A stretch of 60,155 nt of DNA, taken from contig JAAMXY010000060.1 of NCBI GenBank assembly GCA_019677205.1, positions 1 through 60,155 of the forward strand, read 5' to 3'. The first letter of the stretch is position 1; each line of letters begins with the position of its first letter. The translations under genes and the position numbers were made by a program. Of the stretch, positions 1 to 10,868 are shown one piece after another. Source of the DNA: Pinguiococcus pyrenoidosus (taxonomy: Eukaryota; Sar; Pinguiophyceae; Pinguiochrysidales; Pinguiochrysidaceae). The notes beneath the pieces are model-generated. The model was not told where the DNA came from. It did not search any database and worked only from the letters and a program-made list of their open reading frames with translations.

Positions 1-328
1 TGGTCACGATGACAGGATTCATGGGAGCCTAACGAGGTGCAGTCGCGTTGAATACTTGCGGTGAGCGGCGCTTCCGCCGGAGCAGAAAGTTTCCTCTCTT
101 GTACTCCAGCAATTCAGCCATTCAGAACCTCTATTAGTTTTAAAATATTTACTATGATTCAAAATACTTGTAAAATGCCTGTCTCAGCCATATTCGCGAC
201 TGATAAGATCGCCAAAAAGTCGAAACTCCATAGAATGCGACGATTACGAGGCAGAAAATCGCTGAATTGTGCGAAAAACGCCGCATTTGCAGCCGCAGAG
301 CGCCTCGAAAACCGCCTTTTCGCGCACA

Positions 329-3300
329 ATGGACGTCTTTGTCGACGTGCAGCGCAAGGCTGCTCGGGGGGCCAATCCGGCGGCGGTGCGGCAGCTGGCC
401 ATCCTGCGCGCCGTTCTGGAGGCTATCCAAGAGCAACAGAAGGTGGGTTTTGGCGCCACAGCTCCTTGGTTCATACGGTATTTTCACGTAGTAAACGATT
501 CTAAGGGACAAGAAGCCACGGTGAACGAGATTCTGGTGGCGGTACTCAGCGCCGTGAAGCGCTCGGATGAACCGCAGACCCTGGCGGACCTGATCTTCTT
601 GGCTGACCGCTCGGCGGCCAACGCCAACCCTGGCCTGCTGCGCCGCGAGTTCGACGGAATCTCCGCCACTATCCTCGGCGCCCTGGAGGCCTTCCAGGTG
701 CGGCACAGGCCATCGACGCGACGGTGCAGAGCTCAAGGATGACTGGCGTCGAGGGAGGAAGAAACGGGGGAAAGTCGAGGCAGCAGAGCTGCTGGCGATG
801 CAGCCTTGCGCGCGGAATGGCATGATGTTCTGGGGCGGAGCGACGCAAAGGGCTTGTCGGTGCCATGGCGTTGACTTCGGCGTCTGCGAGATTGAAAGAG
901 AGGAGCGGTGGCCGAGTGGAAAGAAGAGGCGGAAGGAACCGCACTGCAGCTGGGAGAACGGAGGCGGTGCATAGGGGCAGAGAAGCTTCATGGGAGTTGC
1001 TCCGGCTGGCCATGAGTTTTGCAACGCTGATTGGATCGAAGGCCAGTGAAGCGGTGAAGCAGGAGAGCTGGGAACGGCCCCTAACGACATGACCATTGCA
1101 TCTCATCTGAACAGGCAATCGACAATGCTGAAGAGCGCCCGACAGCGTCCGTGTGCAGGTGTCTGTCGCTTCTGGGGAGCGTTCTGGCCGCACAAGAGGC
1201 GACGGCCAGCCGCTGGACGGCGCCGAAGATGATGCAGCTGCTGCATACGCTGACGTCGTACTTCGACGATTCGCGGCCCAAGGTCCGCAAGGCGGCGCAG
1301 GTCGCTGTGACCAAGCTCCTGGAGCACCACCACGACCTCGCGCAACGGGCGGGCGAAGGGGTGCAGACGGCCCTGGCAAAGCATCTGGGCGACTTCGTGA
1401 CGGAGGCTTGCCGAGAAGCCTCTCGCGTGGTGAAAGAGACAGCGGGCGGCGTCCTCATGAAGCGGGAAAGCCAACCGGTGCTGCACCTCTGCAGCTTCCT
1501 GCAGCTCAGCTTGGCATACTTTCCGCCCGCGGCCTTGCCCCGGATCGTCAAGGAGCTTTTCGCCGTGGTCACCGCCGGCGGAGCCGGGTCGGCGAGGGCG
1601 AAGAAGAAGGGCGGTGCGATGGTCGAAATGGTGATCTACCAGACGCTGGCCGTCGGAGTTGCGCATCCGCTCTGCCACCTAGAGCAGGACTTGCTGGCAG
1701 ATATGATCCAGCGGCTGGTGGACAGCCCTCCCAACGGCCGGACAGCCATCGTCGCGAGTGCGCATGCTCGCCTGCTGGCATCGACGCTGCTGAAGTACGC
1801 CGAAGCAGACTTCCGGCGAGCGGCAGCCGTGGCACCGCGAGCCGTCCAGGTTCTCGTGTCCGTCTACGAGTTTGGCGATGCCGCGGCGTACAAGGCCGTC
1901 ACTGGAGCGCTGGCGAACGTTGTGCAGAGGCTGCTGCCCCAGCTGCTCCGGGCAAAGCCAGAGACAGCTCAGCAGGTCGTCGCTGGGATCGCCGAGATCC
2001 TGCGGCTTCGTCTGCAAGCGTCGTGGACGTCGAGCTTGCCACTGCTCGGCAACGTGTTCAGTGCTGCGGTGGAGCTAGATGACGCCGCTATGACGCCGGT
2101 GAAGGCCCTCCTGGGTCAGATTGGGGAGCTCTATGACGCCCTGCTGCGGAAGCCCGAAGCTGCGGCACCCGAGGCTCGAAAGCTTCTGCGGGATGCGGTT
2201 GCGGATGCCGTCGAGTTCCTTGGTCCTGGCTTCGTTATGGGAGTGCTGCCCTTGCAGCAGGAGCCCGCGCTTCTGGAGAGCCCGTCGTCCACGGGAATTC
2301 GTGAAGATCGCACCTGGCTGCTGCCCATCTTCCGATCCCGCATCACGGGGAGTCCCCATGGCGGCCTGGACTTCTTCCGCACGGTCTTCCTCCCGATCGC
2401 CTCGGCCTGCGATGACTGCTACAAACGGGGCAGCAGCAGCAGCAAGGTTGCTACGGCAGCAGCCACCGCCAGGCTGCGTTGCATCGCGATCTGGGGCATG
2501 CTTCCGCCCATGGCGCGCGGAGCGTCCGACATCGCCTCTGGCGTGGCGCCGCTCGCGCCCACGATCGGAGCGGTGCTGGGCGATGCGAGGTACCCTGAGC
2601 TGCTGGCGGTGGCATGCGCGACCCTGCAGTCGCTCGTGTCCTGCAGCAGGGAGCGCGCCGGAGCGCCGTCGCTCCAAGGCTTGCTGGGAGCGTCGAGCGA
2701 CCTTCCCGCGACAGCTGGTGACGGCAACGGCGACGACCACGACGACCAGGACGAGGACGCCATCGAGGACATCAGCACACACAGAGAACGGGCCCTGCGC
2801 CTCGCGCATCTGGGTGGCGAAGAGACGTGGAGGTCTCATGCGGACGTCATGGCGCTGTCGAGCCTTGCGCACCGATTCATGCCGATTCTCTTCACCTTGC
2901 TGGACGAGAGCGACGCCGGACCGGGAGCCACGGTGACCAGCGTGCTTAGCTCCCCGCGCATCTCCAACTTGAGCAAGGCCATCACCGCGTATGCGTCCGT
3001 CAGTCCCGACGACCTGCTGCAGCGCCTTCTGAAGCAGCTGGTCCAGAAGCTGCTGCAAGCCGCCGCGGCCTTGACAAGCTCGGAAGACGACAAGCCGAAC
3101 AACGACATGCTCATCCGTGCGGTGGTGCTCTGCGAGCTGGCGAGTGCGCTGACGCCGTTCGTTTCCGAGGAAGGGGCCGGTCTCTTGTTCCGCATCGTGA
3201 GCCCCTTAATTCGCGTCGACATTGCTCCTCCGCTGCAGAAGCGCAGCTACAAGCTGCTGGCTGTGTGGCTGTCCAACTTCGGGTCGATGATACGTGAGGA

Positions 3301-4699
3301 GCCCGACAAGCTCTCCGAGCTTGTGGGGCTGATGACCTCGTCGCTCCTGACGATCAGTCCCAGCGCCAGAGCGCAGCGGCTGAAGTGCTTGAAGATGCTG
3401 GCGGAGCACCTGTCGCCGCAGACGGATGCAACGCACGCCCAGCTTCTGCCGCAACTGGTGTCCGAGACGGTGGTCTGCACCAAGGACGCCAACGGCAAGG
3501 CACGCACGGCAGCCTATGAGTTCCTCGCAAGCCTCGCTCGCTGCAGCGGAGATGTCCGGCAGTTCATCCTGGACGTGTCCGGGGGCCTGACGGCGCGGAC
3601 GCCTCGGATGCTGTCCGCGACCGCTCTGTGCCTCGCCGGACTTGTCTTCGATTATGGGCGCGCTCCAGGAGCACCCGGGCCGCGGCCGCTATCCCGCACC
3701 GCCGAGGAAGCTAGGGACGTCTGCGCCATCGTTCCAAGCCTGCTGGAGATCTCCTTGCCCTTGCTGAAAGGAGGTGCCCGCGAAGTTGCAAAGGCAGTCC
3801 TCGCCTTGGTGCGCGTCTGCATCGGCGCCTGCCCACCGAATGACATGGAGCGCCTCTTGTCGATGACGGTGACCGCACTGATGACGTGGACGGCCGAGAA
3901 GGACCGCAGAAGCCACCTGCGCACGATTGTGAAGCGCATCCTGAGCAAGCTGTGCAGGAAGTACGGCTTCAAGCGCATCTCCAGCATGGTGCCGGAAGGC
4001 GACCAGCCGCTCATGGCGTACATGGAGAAGATGGCGCGGAAAGAGGCGGCAAGGAAGCAGCAGCGCCGTGAAAGGAGCGGTGACAGGATGGAGGACGATG
4101 ACGGCCGCGACGACAACGATGACGACGCGGACGATCTGAAGTGGTACTTCAGTGAAGACGACGAAGACGCCGAGAACAAGGCGGACGAGATGGAGATCGC
4201 CGAGGGGCAGACGGATCTCCTCGCGAACGACTTCTCCAACGTCCGCAGCAAGAGGGGACGGGAGGACGCGAGGTCGGCCGAAGACGACGACGGCGGCGCC
4301 ATGGAGTTCGACGAAGACGGGCGCCTGGTCGTGCACGACGAGGAATATGATGGCGAAGATGACGCCATGGACCCCGACGCCGCGGAGATCGTAGAGGAGG
4401 TGCAGCAGAAGCGACGCAAGAGAGATGCCAAGGGAGATGTCGGGTCCCAGAGGCAGTCGGCGCGGAAGGAGCGCCGCCAAAGGGCAGGTCGGCATGGTGC
4501 AGATCGGTACAAGAGCAAGAAGGCCGGCGGCGACGTGCTTAAGAAGGGCACGAAGCTGGAGCCGTATGCGTACATTCCTTTGGACCCGAGAAGCCTCCAG
4601 GGCAAGAAGCAGCGCGCGCGCGGCGAGGCGATTGCAGACTTCAGTGGAGTCGTCCAGAAGCGAAAGAGGAAGGCGGGACAAAGGAGGCGCCAGAAGTAA
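329..4699 (+). CDS. RRP12: RRP12-like ribosome biogenesis HEAT-repeat protein
   Basis: Nucleolar export and assembly factor for pre-40S and pre-60S ribosomal particles, made of HEAT/ARM repeats. Exons 329-442, 506-697 and 1115-4699 give 1296 residues, close to yeast and human Rrp12 (about 1230-1300). Both introns are in phase 0. The first (63 nt) could be read through, but removing it joins the conserved N-terminal helix (EAIQEQQK) to GQEATVNEIL. The signature PKVRKAAQVAVTKLLEHH occurs early in exon 3, as in RRP12 homologues. The C-terminal third is very acidic (DDDGRDDNDDD and similar), then strongly basic (KRKRKAGQRRRQK), typical of nucleolar factors. I chose the ATG at 329. An in-frame ATG at 269 is possible, but the E2F-like TTTTCGCGC directly upstream suggests 269-328 is leader. 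The stop lies only 9 bases from the stop of the convergent TBP-like gene. Confidence 0.93.
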
Positions 4700-4708
4700 G
4701 CAAAGGAT

Positions 4709-6176
4709 TCAAAATCGCTCAAGCTCCACGGCCTCCAGCAAGGTTCTCTCTTCATGCGCGGCGTCCACATGTGCATCATCCAGAAGGTATCGACAACGCT
4801 CGACTGCACACAGCAGTTGACCTGGCAACGTAAGACCGCCGGAAGAGCAAGGAGACGAAGGACGGGAATCAAGGGGAAGCAAGCATGAGCGAAGCGGCTG
4901 GCATGAGCTCAGGCGAGCCACGACCACGAAGGATCGCAAATACGCCTTACCTGGTCGCATTCCCCATTCCTCCGGCAGCAACGGAACGCCGTCGAGAACG
5001 CCTAGCTTCTTTCGAAGACGCGCCCGATCTCCAAGCGTACGCGCCTTGCCCAGTCGCCGCTTTTCTCTCGCATTCGGCTGCCTACGGACGCCGTCCGCTA
5101 CTGCGCTCTCGTCGACGCTGTCTCGGCGCCGCTTGCGGTTCACGCGCAGCAACCGCCGCAGCTCCGCTTCGTCTCTCTTGTCCTGGCTGAGGATCACGAC
5201 TTCGCTGTCCCCGCCCAGGGCGTCCCCTTCGTGGGACAGAGGCGCCGCTCCCTCGTCCCCATTCGTGATGGCCTTCATGGGCCTGCTACATCGGGTCTTC
5301 TTGGCGAACTCCATCAGCAGCGGGTACAGCCGGGTCATGGCCGTCCTTAGGTCCTCGTAGCTCTTGCCTCCCAACAGGCGGCACTTGCCCGTGTGGAAGA
5401 TGTGAATCGTCATCTGGCGGCAGCGAGTTGCACTGTTTGCTTAAGCAAATCGGCCAACTCTTTAAGGTTCCTGCGTTTCCGCACAAACGGCGAGGCCTCT
5501 CGCACCTTGGGCTTCACAACGCTGAAGACAAGGCAGGGATTGATCTCCGGCTCGTACTCGCAGTAGCGGAAGTACGTCTCTGCCATCTCGATGATGTTGA
5601 TGGGCTGGCCCACGTCGCAGGTGCCAGTCACATTGACGACTCGAAAGTCTCCTGTGAATGGCAGATCCCAATAAGTTCTCCGTCCAGAGCAGTCCGTACT
5701 TCGGTCTCTTCTTGTGGTTTTCGTCCCAATTTCACTCCCGTGAGACCCTCACTCTATCCGTGAGCTCGGCACTCACGGGTCCACATATGCACCAAGCACC
5801 ATTTGCAAAAGGCGGTGAGGGAGACGACGGGGTATTCGACGCCGAAAGTCTCCGACGTCTTTGGTATCTTTTCCGCGTGGAGCCACTTACTCGCTTCCGC
5901 CGCCACGCCAACGCGGTTCAGCGTGCGCACAAGCTTTTGCGCCCCCCAGCGCAGCGCGCAGAGACTCCCGGCGGAGCTGTGGATCATGAACTTGCCGCTG
6001 CGGAACACGTGGACGCGCACGCGTGGGCGCTTGAAGCGGAACACCACAGGTTTGCCCACGCCCTCCGGATCGAAATCGGCGCATTTCAGCTGCGTGCAGA
6101 CGCGCGGATCCACTGGACAGCCCAGGTGAGCGGTGGCGCTCACGAGGTTGATTTTCACCGCAATCGGAGCGGACAT
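4709..6176 (-). CDS. TBP-related factor (divergent TATA-binding protein)
   Basis: Transcription initiation factor of the TBP fold, with two direct repeats. Transcript-order exons are 6176-5891, 5651-5506 and 5413-4709, giving 378 residues. Repeat 1 starts at about residue 7 (KINLVSATAHLGCPVDPRV and VHVFRSGKFMI). Repeat 2 contains VVNVTGTCDV, YEPEINPCLVF and HIFHTGKCRLLGGK. Intron 1 has a perfect GTAAGT donor, and removing intron 2 restores the continuous strand SVVKPKMTIHIFHTGK. Of the four phenylalanines with which TBP kinks DNA, the two in the FxSGK/FxTGK strands are present. The partners are replaced: NPK-R-F becomes DPEGVG in repeat 1, and PELF becomes PEIN in repeat 2. This resembles TBP-related factors (TRF2/TLF) more than canonical TBP. 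A long C-terminal tail follows repeat 2, with basic stretches and a possible further in-frame intron (donor GTAAGG near 4972). Start chosen at 6176, just below an E2F-like motif. Confidence 0.85.
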
Positions 6177-6204
6177 GCCTGTCGAAGTTTGAGCGCGGAA
6201 AGAC

Positions 6205-6225
6205 ACCAAAAGCGCGGGAAAGTCC
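6205..6225 (-). promoter_or_regulatory. E2F-like motif upstream of the TBP-like gene
   Basis: GCGCGGGAAA on the plus strand (TTTCCCGCGC on the gene strand) lies about 35-45 bases upstream of the TBP-like start codon. A second related string, GCGCGGAAAG, sits closer at about 6192. Both match the E2F/DP consensus TTTSSCGC. This is an inference from sequence similarity; no binding is shown. Confidence 0.4.
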
Positions 6226-6678
6226 GGCGGTCGAAAGATAATCGCGAGATTCCCAGCGAATGTCGAGAGACCGATGTGACAGACGCCGAAACAGGGCAGC
6301 TGCGGGGGAGTGATGAAATGAAAACGGCGGAACGCGAGCAGAAATGGTTCTGGAATTCGAATCTCCCGTGCCAGAGGCCCAATCAGTGGCGGCTGAAGCG
6401 CGGTTACTCGCCAACTTTCCATCAATATGCGCGAAATCCGCCAATCCAGGATCTACAGCGCAGAGAACTTTTCCACCGGCCGCACAATTTTGCTAACTTT
6501 CGGGGCTCGAATCCACAAACTCCTCTCGAACGTTGAATCCAATTTTGCGAAGTACGGGCTGTCTGCCACGATCCTAGTGATTTTCTCTCCGCCCTTCGCC
6601 ATTGTGCTCTCACTTCCTTCTGTCACCCGCGCGTCTCTCTTGCGCCGCAGACGCGCCTCTTCGCGCCTGCTCCGCGCC

Positions 6679-8538
6679 ATGGACGGCCCACTTTCACTGG
6701 ATGCGGAGATTTCCGATGGGGGAGACTTCCAGCTGCAGGACTTCAGCGACCTGCTGGAGTCGGACTTCGAGGTGCCCATGTTGGGCGTCGACGTCTCGGA
6801 GGCCCCAGCGTGTCCGGAGCTGGACGACTTCCTGGACTCGCACGACGACGTGAACAACGCGCTGCAGGAGTTCATGGAGGAAGAGGAGCCTCACGGACTC
6901 GGCAGACCCGCGCTCTCCAAAGAGGAAGCGCGCGAGAACCGCGCCAGACGCCTGGCCAAGCGGCGGCAGCAGCGCCAGAAGGACCACAAGGTGCTCGTGA
7001 AGCCGGAGGTGTGCGCGGACGCGACTTCGGGAGCGCAGTCGTCGCTGCCGCGACCGTTCGGAACGGCCGTGGATGCGACAGCTGGAAAGAACAAGGGCAC
7101 GAAGCGCAAGGCGCCCAGCAGCGCGAAGCGAGAGCCCGTTAAGAAAGAGAGCCTGCCCAGCACGGCCGACCTGGAGGCGGAGCTGGCCAAGCTGGACCCC
7201 AACAGCAAGGATGCGAAGAAGCAGAGGCGTCTGCTGCGGAACCGCATGTCTGCGCAGCTGCACCGCGAGAGGAAGAGGGCGCAGGTGGCGCACCTGGAGG
7301 CCATCATCAAGAGCAAGGACGCGGAAATGGCACAGCTGAAGCGCGAGAATCTTCTTCTGAAAAAGGCCAAGACGCACGCAGACCAAGCACTGCTGGAGCT
7401 GCAAAGGCTTGTCAAACCAGAGCTGATCTCCACCTCACTGGCCGAGAAAATCGCCGCCGCCTCGGAAGTGAGCGAGTCCTCAGCAGGCACGACATCGGAG
7501 TCGGATCACACCAATACGTCCCCGATCGGATCACCGAGGTCGCGAAGTCCAGAGACGAGCGCGTCAAGACAGCACGCAGCGCAGAACGCAGGGCAGAACG
7601 CAGCGCAGAACGCAGCGCAGAACGCAGCGCAGAACGCTTCCCAGCATGCTTCGCAACGTGCTTCGCAGAATGGACCGGGCATGCCTTCCAGTGCAACTAA
7701 GAATCTCGCACTTGGGCTGCTCGGGTTCATGATGGTGGCCACGGTCCTGGTAGCGCCGGGGACGCGTCCCGTCCAGCAGCACGTCGTGTCCGTGGAGGAC
7801 ATCGTGGCCTTGGAGGACGCGCTCCCGGATATGAACCTCAGCCTTCCTCTCCCCGATCAGAAGACGCCGTCCGAGATGAGCCTCGTGCCCGCGGGGCCGC
7901 GGCGAAAGCTGCAGGCGGTGTACAACACGCCCTCGCCCTCCTACCCGAGCGCGGACTTCGCCAACGACACCCAGGCGAACGCCACCATGTCAGGCACGAA
8001 CCTGCGGGGCACCGGCCGATCACGGGACCAGGAGCCGAAGGCGCAGCTGCCGGTGCTCCACCAGCAGTTTCCCCCTTACGTGTTCTGCCCCTCGGCGTAC
8101 GGAGTCCATGGGGCTCCGATGCAGTTCCCGCCGCCTCCGCCGCCTCCGCCGGTGGTGTCCAAGGTGCACAGCGGTGTGCGGACCGAGGACTCCGGGAACG
8201 AGAACGCCGTGTCGAAGGTGCACAGTGGGGTGAGCCCCAAGCCCACCGGGAACGAGAACGCAGTAGTCTTGTCTGGCGCCGCCGCCAGATCCGTTCAGTT
8301 CATGATCAACTGGGGGCCGACGACAGACGAGGCAGAAAATAGCGACGACGCCGGCAGCGAGCGACTCTGGACGGACATCTCTGACCAGCTAGTGCTGCTG
8401 ATGGTGCCGGCGAGTACGTTGTCACTAGATTCCATGGACGAGAGCCTGCACACCAACCCGCAGCCCGAGCGCGTTTGGATAGAGCTTGGCTGCAAAGCCC
8501 TCGGCGCGCGCATTATATCCGATGTTCACTTGCATTAG
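6679..8538 (+). CDS. ER-tethered bZIP transcription factor (ATF6/bZIP28-like)
   Basis: Single-exon gene of 619 residues. An acidic N-terminal activation region (about 1-85) is followed by a classic bZIP. The basic region reads LLRNRMSAQLHRERKR, with the invariant N-x7-R spacing, and a leucine-zipper coiled coil follows (HLEAIIKSKDAEMAQLKREN). An Ala/Gln/Asn repeat spans about residues 300-325. One hydrophobic segment follows at about 342-360 (LALGLLGFMMVATVLV), then a lumenal-type C-terminal domain with RRKL at 408-411, fitting the S1P recognition form RxxL. This is the layout of ATF6, plant bZIP17/28 and CREB3 factors, which are released from the ER membrane by S1P/S2P during ER stress. Start at 6679 is the ATG before MDGPLSLDAE; the frame stays open upstream to 6427 but with non-protein-like composition. 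IRE1 lies 2.3 kb downstream. Confidence 0.85.
   Translation: MDGPLSLDAEISDGGDFQLQDFSDLLESDFEVPMLGVDVSEAPACPELDDFLDSHDDVNNALQEFMEEEEPHGLGRPALSKEEARENRARRLAKRRQQRQKDHKVLVKPEVCADATSGAQSSLPRPFGTAVDATAGKNKGTKRKAPSSAKREPVKKESLPSTADLEAELAKLDPNSKDAKKQRRLLRNRMSAQLHRERKRAQVAHLEAIIKSKDAEMAQLKRENLLLKKAKTHADQALLELQRLVKPELISTSLAEKIAAASEVSESSAGTTSESDHTNTSPIGSPRSRSPETSASRQHAAQNAGQNAAQNAAQNAAQNASQHASQRASQNGPGMPSSATKNLALGLLGFMMVATVLVAPGTRPVQQHVVSVEDIVALEDALPDMNLSLPLPDQKTPSEMSLVPAGPRRKLQAVYNTPSPSYPSADFANDTQANATMSGTNLRGTGRSRDQEPKAQLPVLHQQFPPYVFCPSAYGVHGAPMQFPPPPPPPPVVSKVHSGVRTEDSGNENAVSKVHSGVSPKPTGNENAVVLSGAAARSVQFMINWGPTTDEAENSDDAGSERLWTDISDQLVLLMVPASTLSLDSMDESLHTNPQPERVWIELGCKALGARIISDVHLH
7576..7647 (+). repeat. 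In-frame GCGCAGAAC repeat in the bZIP gene
   Basis: Eight or so degenerate copies of a 9-base unit encode an Ala-Gln-Asn tract (QNAAQNAAQNAAQ) between the zipper and the membrane segment. The repeat is in frame, so length changes would not break the protein. It is probably a flexible linker. Confidence 0.8.
8158..8266 (+). repeat. Tandem duplication in the lumenal domain of the bZIP
   Basis: Two consecutive copies of a segment encoding VSKVHSGV....GNENAV lie directly after a run of prolines. The copies are imperfect in the middle (RTEDS versus SPKPT), so the duplication is not recent. Confidence 0.75.
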
Positions 8539-9224
8539 AGGAGCAACCTTTGATCTATATGAGAAGCTTTTGTTTAAAAGTGCGCCAATCGACTTCACGT
8601 CGACTCTCTCCGCCGCTGTTGTGCCCCTTGTTCGGCCACCTGTGCACGTCTCTTCCGCTTCGCCTGGCGAGAGCTTTTGCTGTGCGTCTCGATGCGACTC
8701 TTCCAGTCGCGCCAATAGTTCACGTCATACAAGCACTTGCCATGCTGAGCCCGTGTCTCTGCCACCTATTACAAGGGCGCAAGGTTTTCGTAGAATTGGT
8801 TCGTAAAAGTCAGAAGGCGTGCGCCCGTGAGACGCCTGAGCGATTTCGAGTCGGGTGGGATAGCAACAGTCATACCGCAGATGCCACGATGAGAGCATGC
8901 GCCACCGTCGGGTCGCCACTCTCGGACATATGTGATGTTGCGCACTCCTCAGCGCAGCTGATCTGCGGCCTTTTGATGGTCTGTGGCGCCCTTCAAAGGC
9001 ACGAAAAGTCGCTCTTCCGCTGCATTCAACGGATCTAACAGGGTTTTCTCCTATAATACTATTTTCAAAAGAGTGTTTTATAAACTACTTTCAACGTTAA
9101 ATTTCGCGCACGATCGATCCTGGAGGATTTTCCCGCGCTTTTTCGCTTTGTTTTTCCACTGCCGGGAAAACGCGCCGCACTCTCTCCAGTGTCGAATGCG
9201 CCGTACCGCACAGACCGCAAGGAG
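8539..9224. other. Intergenic spacer, no gene seen
   Basis: The 3' flank of the bZIP gene and the 5' flank of the next gene. No conserved protein fragment was recognised in any frame. The last 100 bases hold TTTTCCCGCGC (9128-9138), TTTTTCGC and CGGGAAAACGCG, which fit the E2F-like promoter motif seen elsewhere in the window. Confidence 0.6.
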
Positions 9225-10757
9225 ATGACGCGCAGTGCGGGGAAGTCTCGACAGCATGCGGTGCCCATATCTTCCCCTTTCCGCTACGTAAGAGCTGACG
9301 ATGTGGCCAGAAGCGCAACGCGAGATACACTTCACGCGCACTCACAGTCTCCCAGAAAGCGGCGAAGAAAAGAAGCGCCAGAGGTGCTGCTGCTTTCTAC
9401 AGCGCACTCTAGCCATCCGACGTCGCTTGTGGACCTCATCCGGGCGCGTCTTCAAGAGCGCCCGAAGGCCGACTCCAACCCCCCTCCAAGGAACAGCGCT
9501 GAAACGGACTCGGCGTCAGATGCGGAGAGCGTTGTCGACCGTAACGACGTTGTGGAAGAGTTACGAAAGTATCAGGAATCTATGCTCCTTCTTCCAGAGA
9601 CGGAGAAGACAGTGCAACGGGGGGCGAAACCCCTGATGCAGACTGGAGAGACCTGTGCTTCTGCGGCGCAAACGGAAGATCCCTCAGAAAAGGATCTGCG
9701 GCAGAAACTTGGGCAATTGGCCGAAGAGGAGACTCCGTTTGCAGCATTTGTATGCAGCTGCTTGGAAAGCATCGATGCGCAGCTAAGGCACGCGGCGAGT
9801 GAAGCCACGCCACAGAGCAAGAAAGAGACTGCGAAGGCGCTTCATTCCTGTCGCAAGCGCTTCTGCGAGTCCCGGAAGTCTTTGAAGGCTCGACTTCGGA
9901 AGGTCGAGGCGGCCTCGAAGCTCACCTTCATTCGCGAGCTCGCGGTGGAACTGCTGCTGCGGCTGCGGGCTTCTCAGCTGCTGGCGAGACCAAAGGCGTC
10001 GGACGCTTCAGGCGCCGCTGCCCCGCAGGACGACGCCGCCTCCAGCACGGTTGCAGTCGACATCGAGTGCCTGGGTCCTTTCCAAAAAGACGTCGACTGG
10101 CTCGTCGACAACGCTGCCTTTCTCGTGAATACCCTTGGTTTCTTGGACGAGACGGACAAGGCGAGCGCTGACGCCGCAACTCCGGCGCAGGCTGCATCGT
10201 GTGAGAGGGTGCCGCCGTTTGGTGATTTCATGAGATGCGTCGTGCATGAGCCCTTCCATTCTGTGGCTCCCGAACTTGTGACCTACTTGTACGAGCGCAC
10301 CGAAACGCCCTTGCCCCAGGAGAGCGTCGTCGTCGCGGAAACCATGGACATCCCGATGCTGTCGAAAGCAGATCGATCTCTGTCGACCGCGTCGAGGCAG
10401 TCCGAAGGCGCCGAGTCGGTGTGCACGGACGTGTCGGATGGCACAAGCCAGAAATCCACGACGAATCTCAAGGTCAAGTCGAAGCGTCGTAACCAGTTTA
10501 CGCGATTTGGGGCGGACCTCGCCAACCTCAACTCAAGAGTCCAGATTCCAGCCATGGGCAGACGAAAGCCCCAGTCCCGGCCCAGCAAAGAGGAGGCCAC
10601 CGGTATGGCGCGGTCTCGGTTGGGCGCTTCGAAGTGGGCCAACGCCGGCGCGAGGCTCGACTTCTCGCAGGCTCAGGTGATCCCCGCGACTCCTGCGAAG
10701 ACGTCGCAAGTGCCAGACGCAAGGTCGCAGTCGGTGGTGCCGCCGACCCCCGAGTGA
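9225..10757 (+). CDS. Possible Treslin/Sld3-like DNA replication initiation factor
   Basis: Single exon, 510 residues, starting at the ATG of MTRSAGKSRQH. No catalytic motif. The middle region has the helix order of the Sld3/Treslin core that binds Cdc45: an amphipathic helix TFIRELAVELLLRLRASQLL (about 231-250), a helix PFQKDVDWLVDNAAFLVNTL (about 280-303), and a segment GDFMRCVVHEPFHSV..ELVTYLYE (about 331-357). It is flanked by charged low-complexity tails with several S/T-P sites (IPATPAKT, VVPPTPE) that could be CDK targets. Strong E2F-like sites lie just upstream (9128-9175), as expected of an S-phase gene. The assignment rests on remembered helix patterns, not a search; an unrelated coiled nuclear protein is the alternative. 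Confidence 0.5.
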   Translation: MTRSAGKSRQHAVPISSPFRYVRADDVARSATRDTLHAHSQSPRKRRRKEAPEVLLLSTAHSSHPTSLVDLIRARLQERPKADSNPPPRNSAETDSASDAESVVDRNDVVEELRKYQESMLLLPETEKTVQRGAKPLMQTGETCASAAQTEDPSEKDLRQKLGQLAEEETPFAAFVCSCLESIDAQLRHAASEATPQSKKETAKALHSCRKRFCESRKSLKARLRKVEAASKLTFIRELAVELLLRLRASQLLARPKASDASGAAAPQDDAASSTVAVDIECLGPFQKDVDWLVDNAAFLVNTLGFLDETDKASADAATPAQAASCERVPPFGDFMRCVVHEPFHSVAPELVTYLYERTETPLPQESVVVAETMDIPMLSKADRSLSTASRQSEGAESVCTDVSDGTSQKSTTNLKVKSKRRNQFTRFGADLANLNSRVQIPAMGRRKPQSRPSKEEATGMARSRLGASKWANAGARLDFSQAQVIPATPAKTSQVPDARSQSVVPPTPE

Positions 10758-10868
10758 TGTTCCCAAAGACCACCGGACTGGTGCGTGCTTGGATGCATCA
10801 AGGCTTGCCTGCCATCGAGGTCGCGCCGGCAGCCGAAAGAAAGCACCAAAATTGTTGATTCAGGGTTC

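Noticed and set aside
1-328. A gene at the left edge, in the open frames at 61-504
   Set aside because: No conserved motif; the frames overlap the RRP12 first exon in another phase. Probably 5' flank of RRP12.
3652-4872. 406-codon minus-strand frame opposite the RRP12 3' end, rich in Ser
   Set aside because: It is the complement of RRP12's acidic and lysine-rich tail; serine runs are the antisense of GAC/GAG codons.
6427-6678. N-terminal extension of the bZIP frame
   Set aside because: The frame is open but composition is unlike a transcription factor, and it overlaps the shared promoter with the TBP-like gene. The ATG at 6679 starts a typical acidic activation region.
8425-9038. Short frames on both strands between the bZIP and Treslin-like genes
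   Set aside because: No family similarity or supporting splice structure; likely 3' UTR and spacer.
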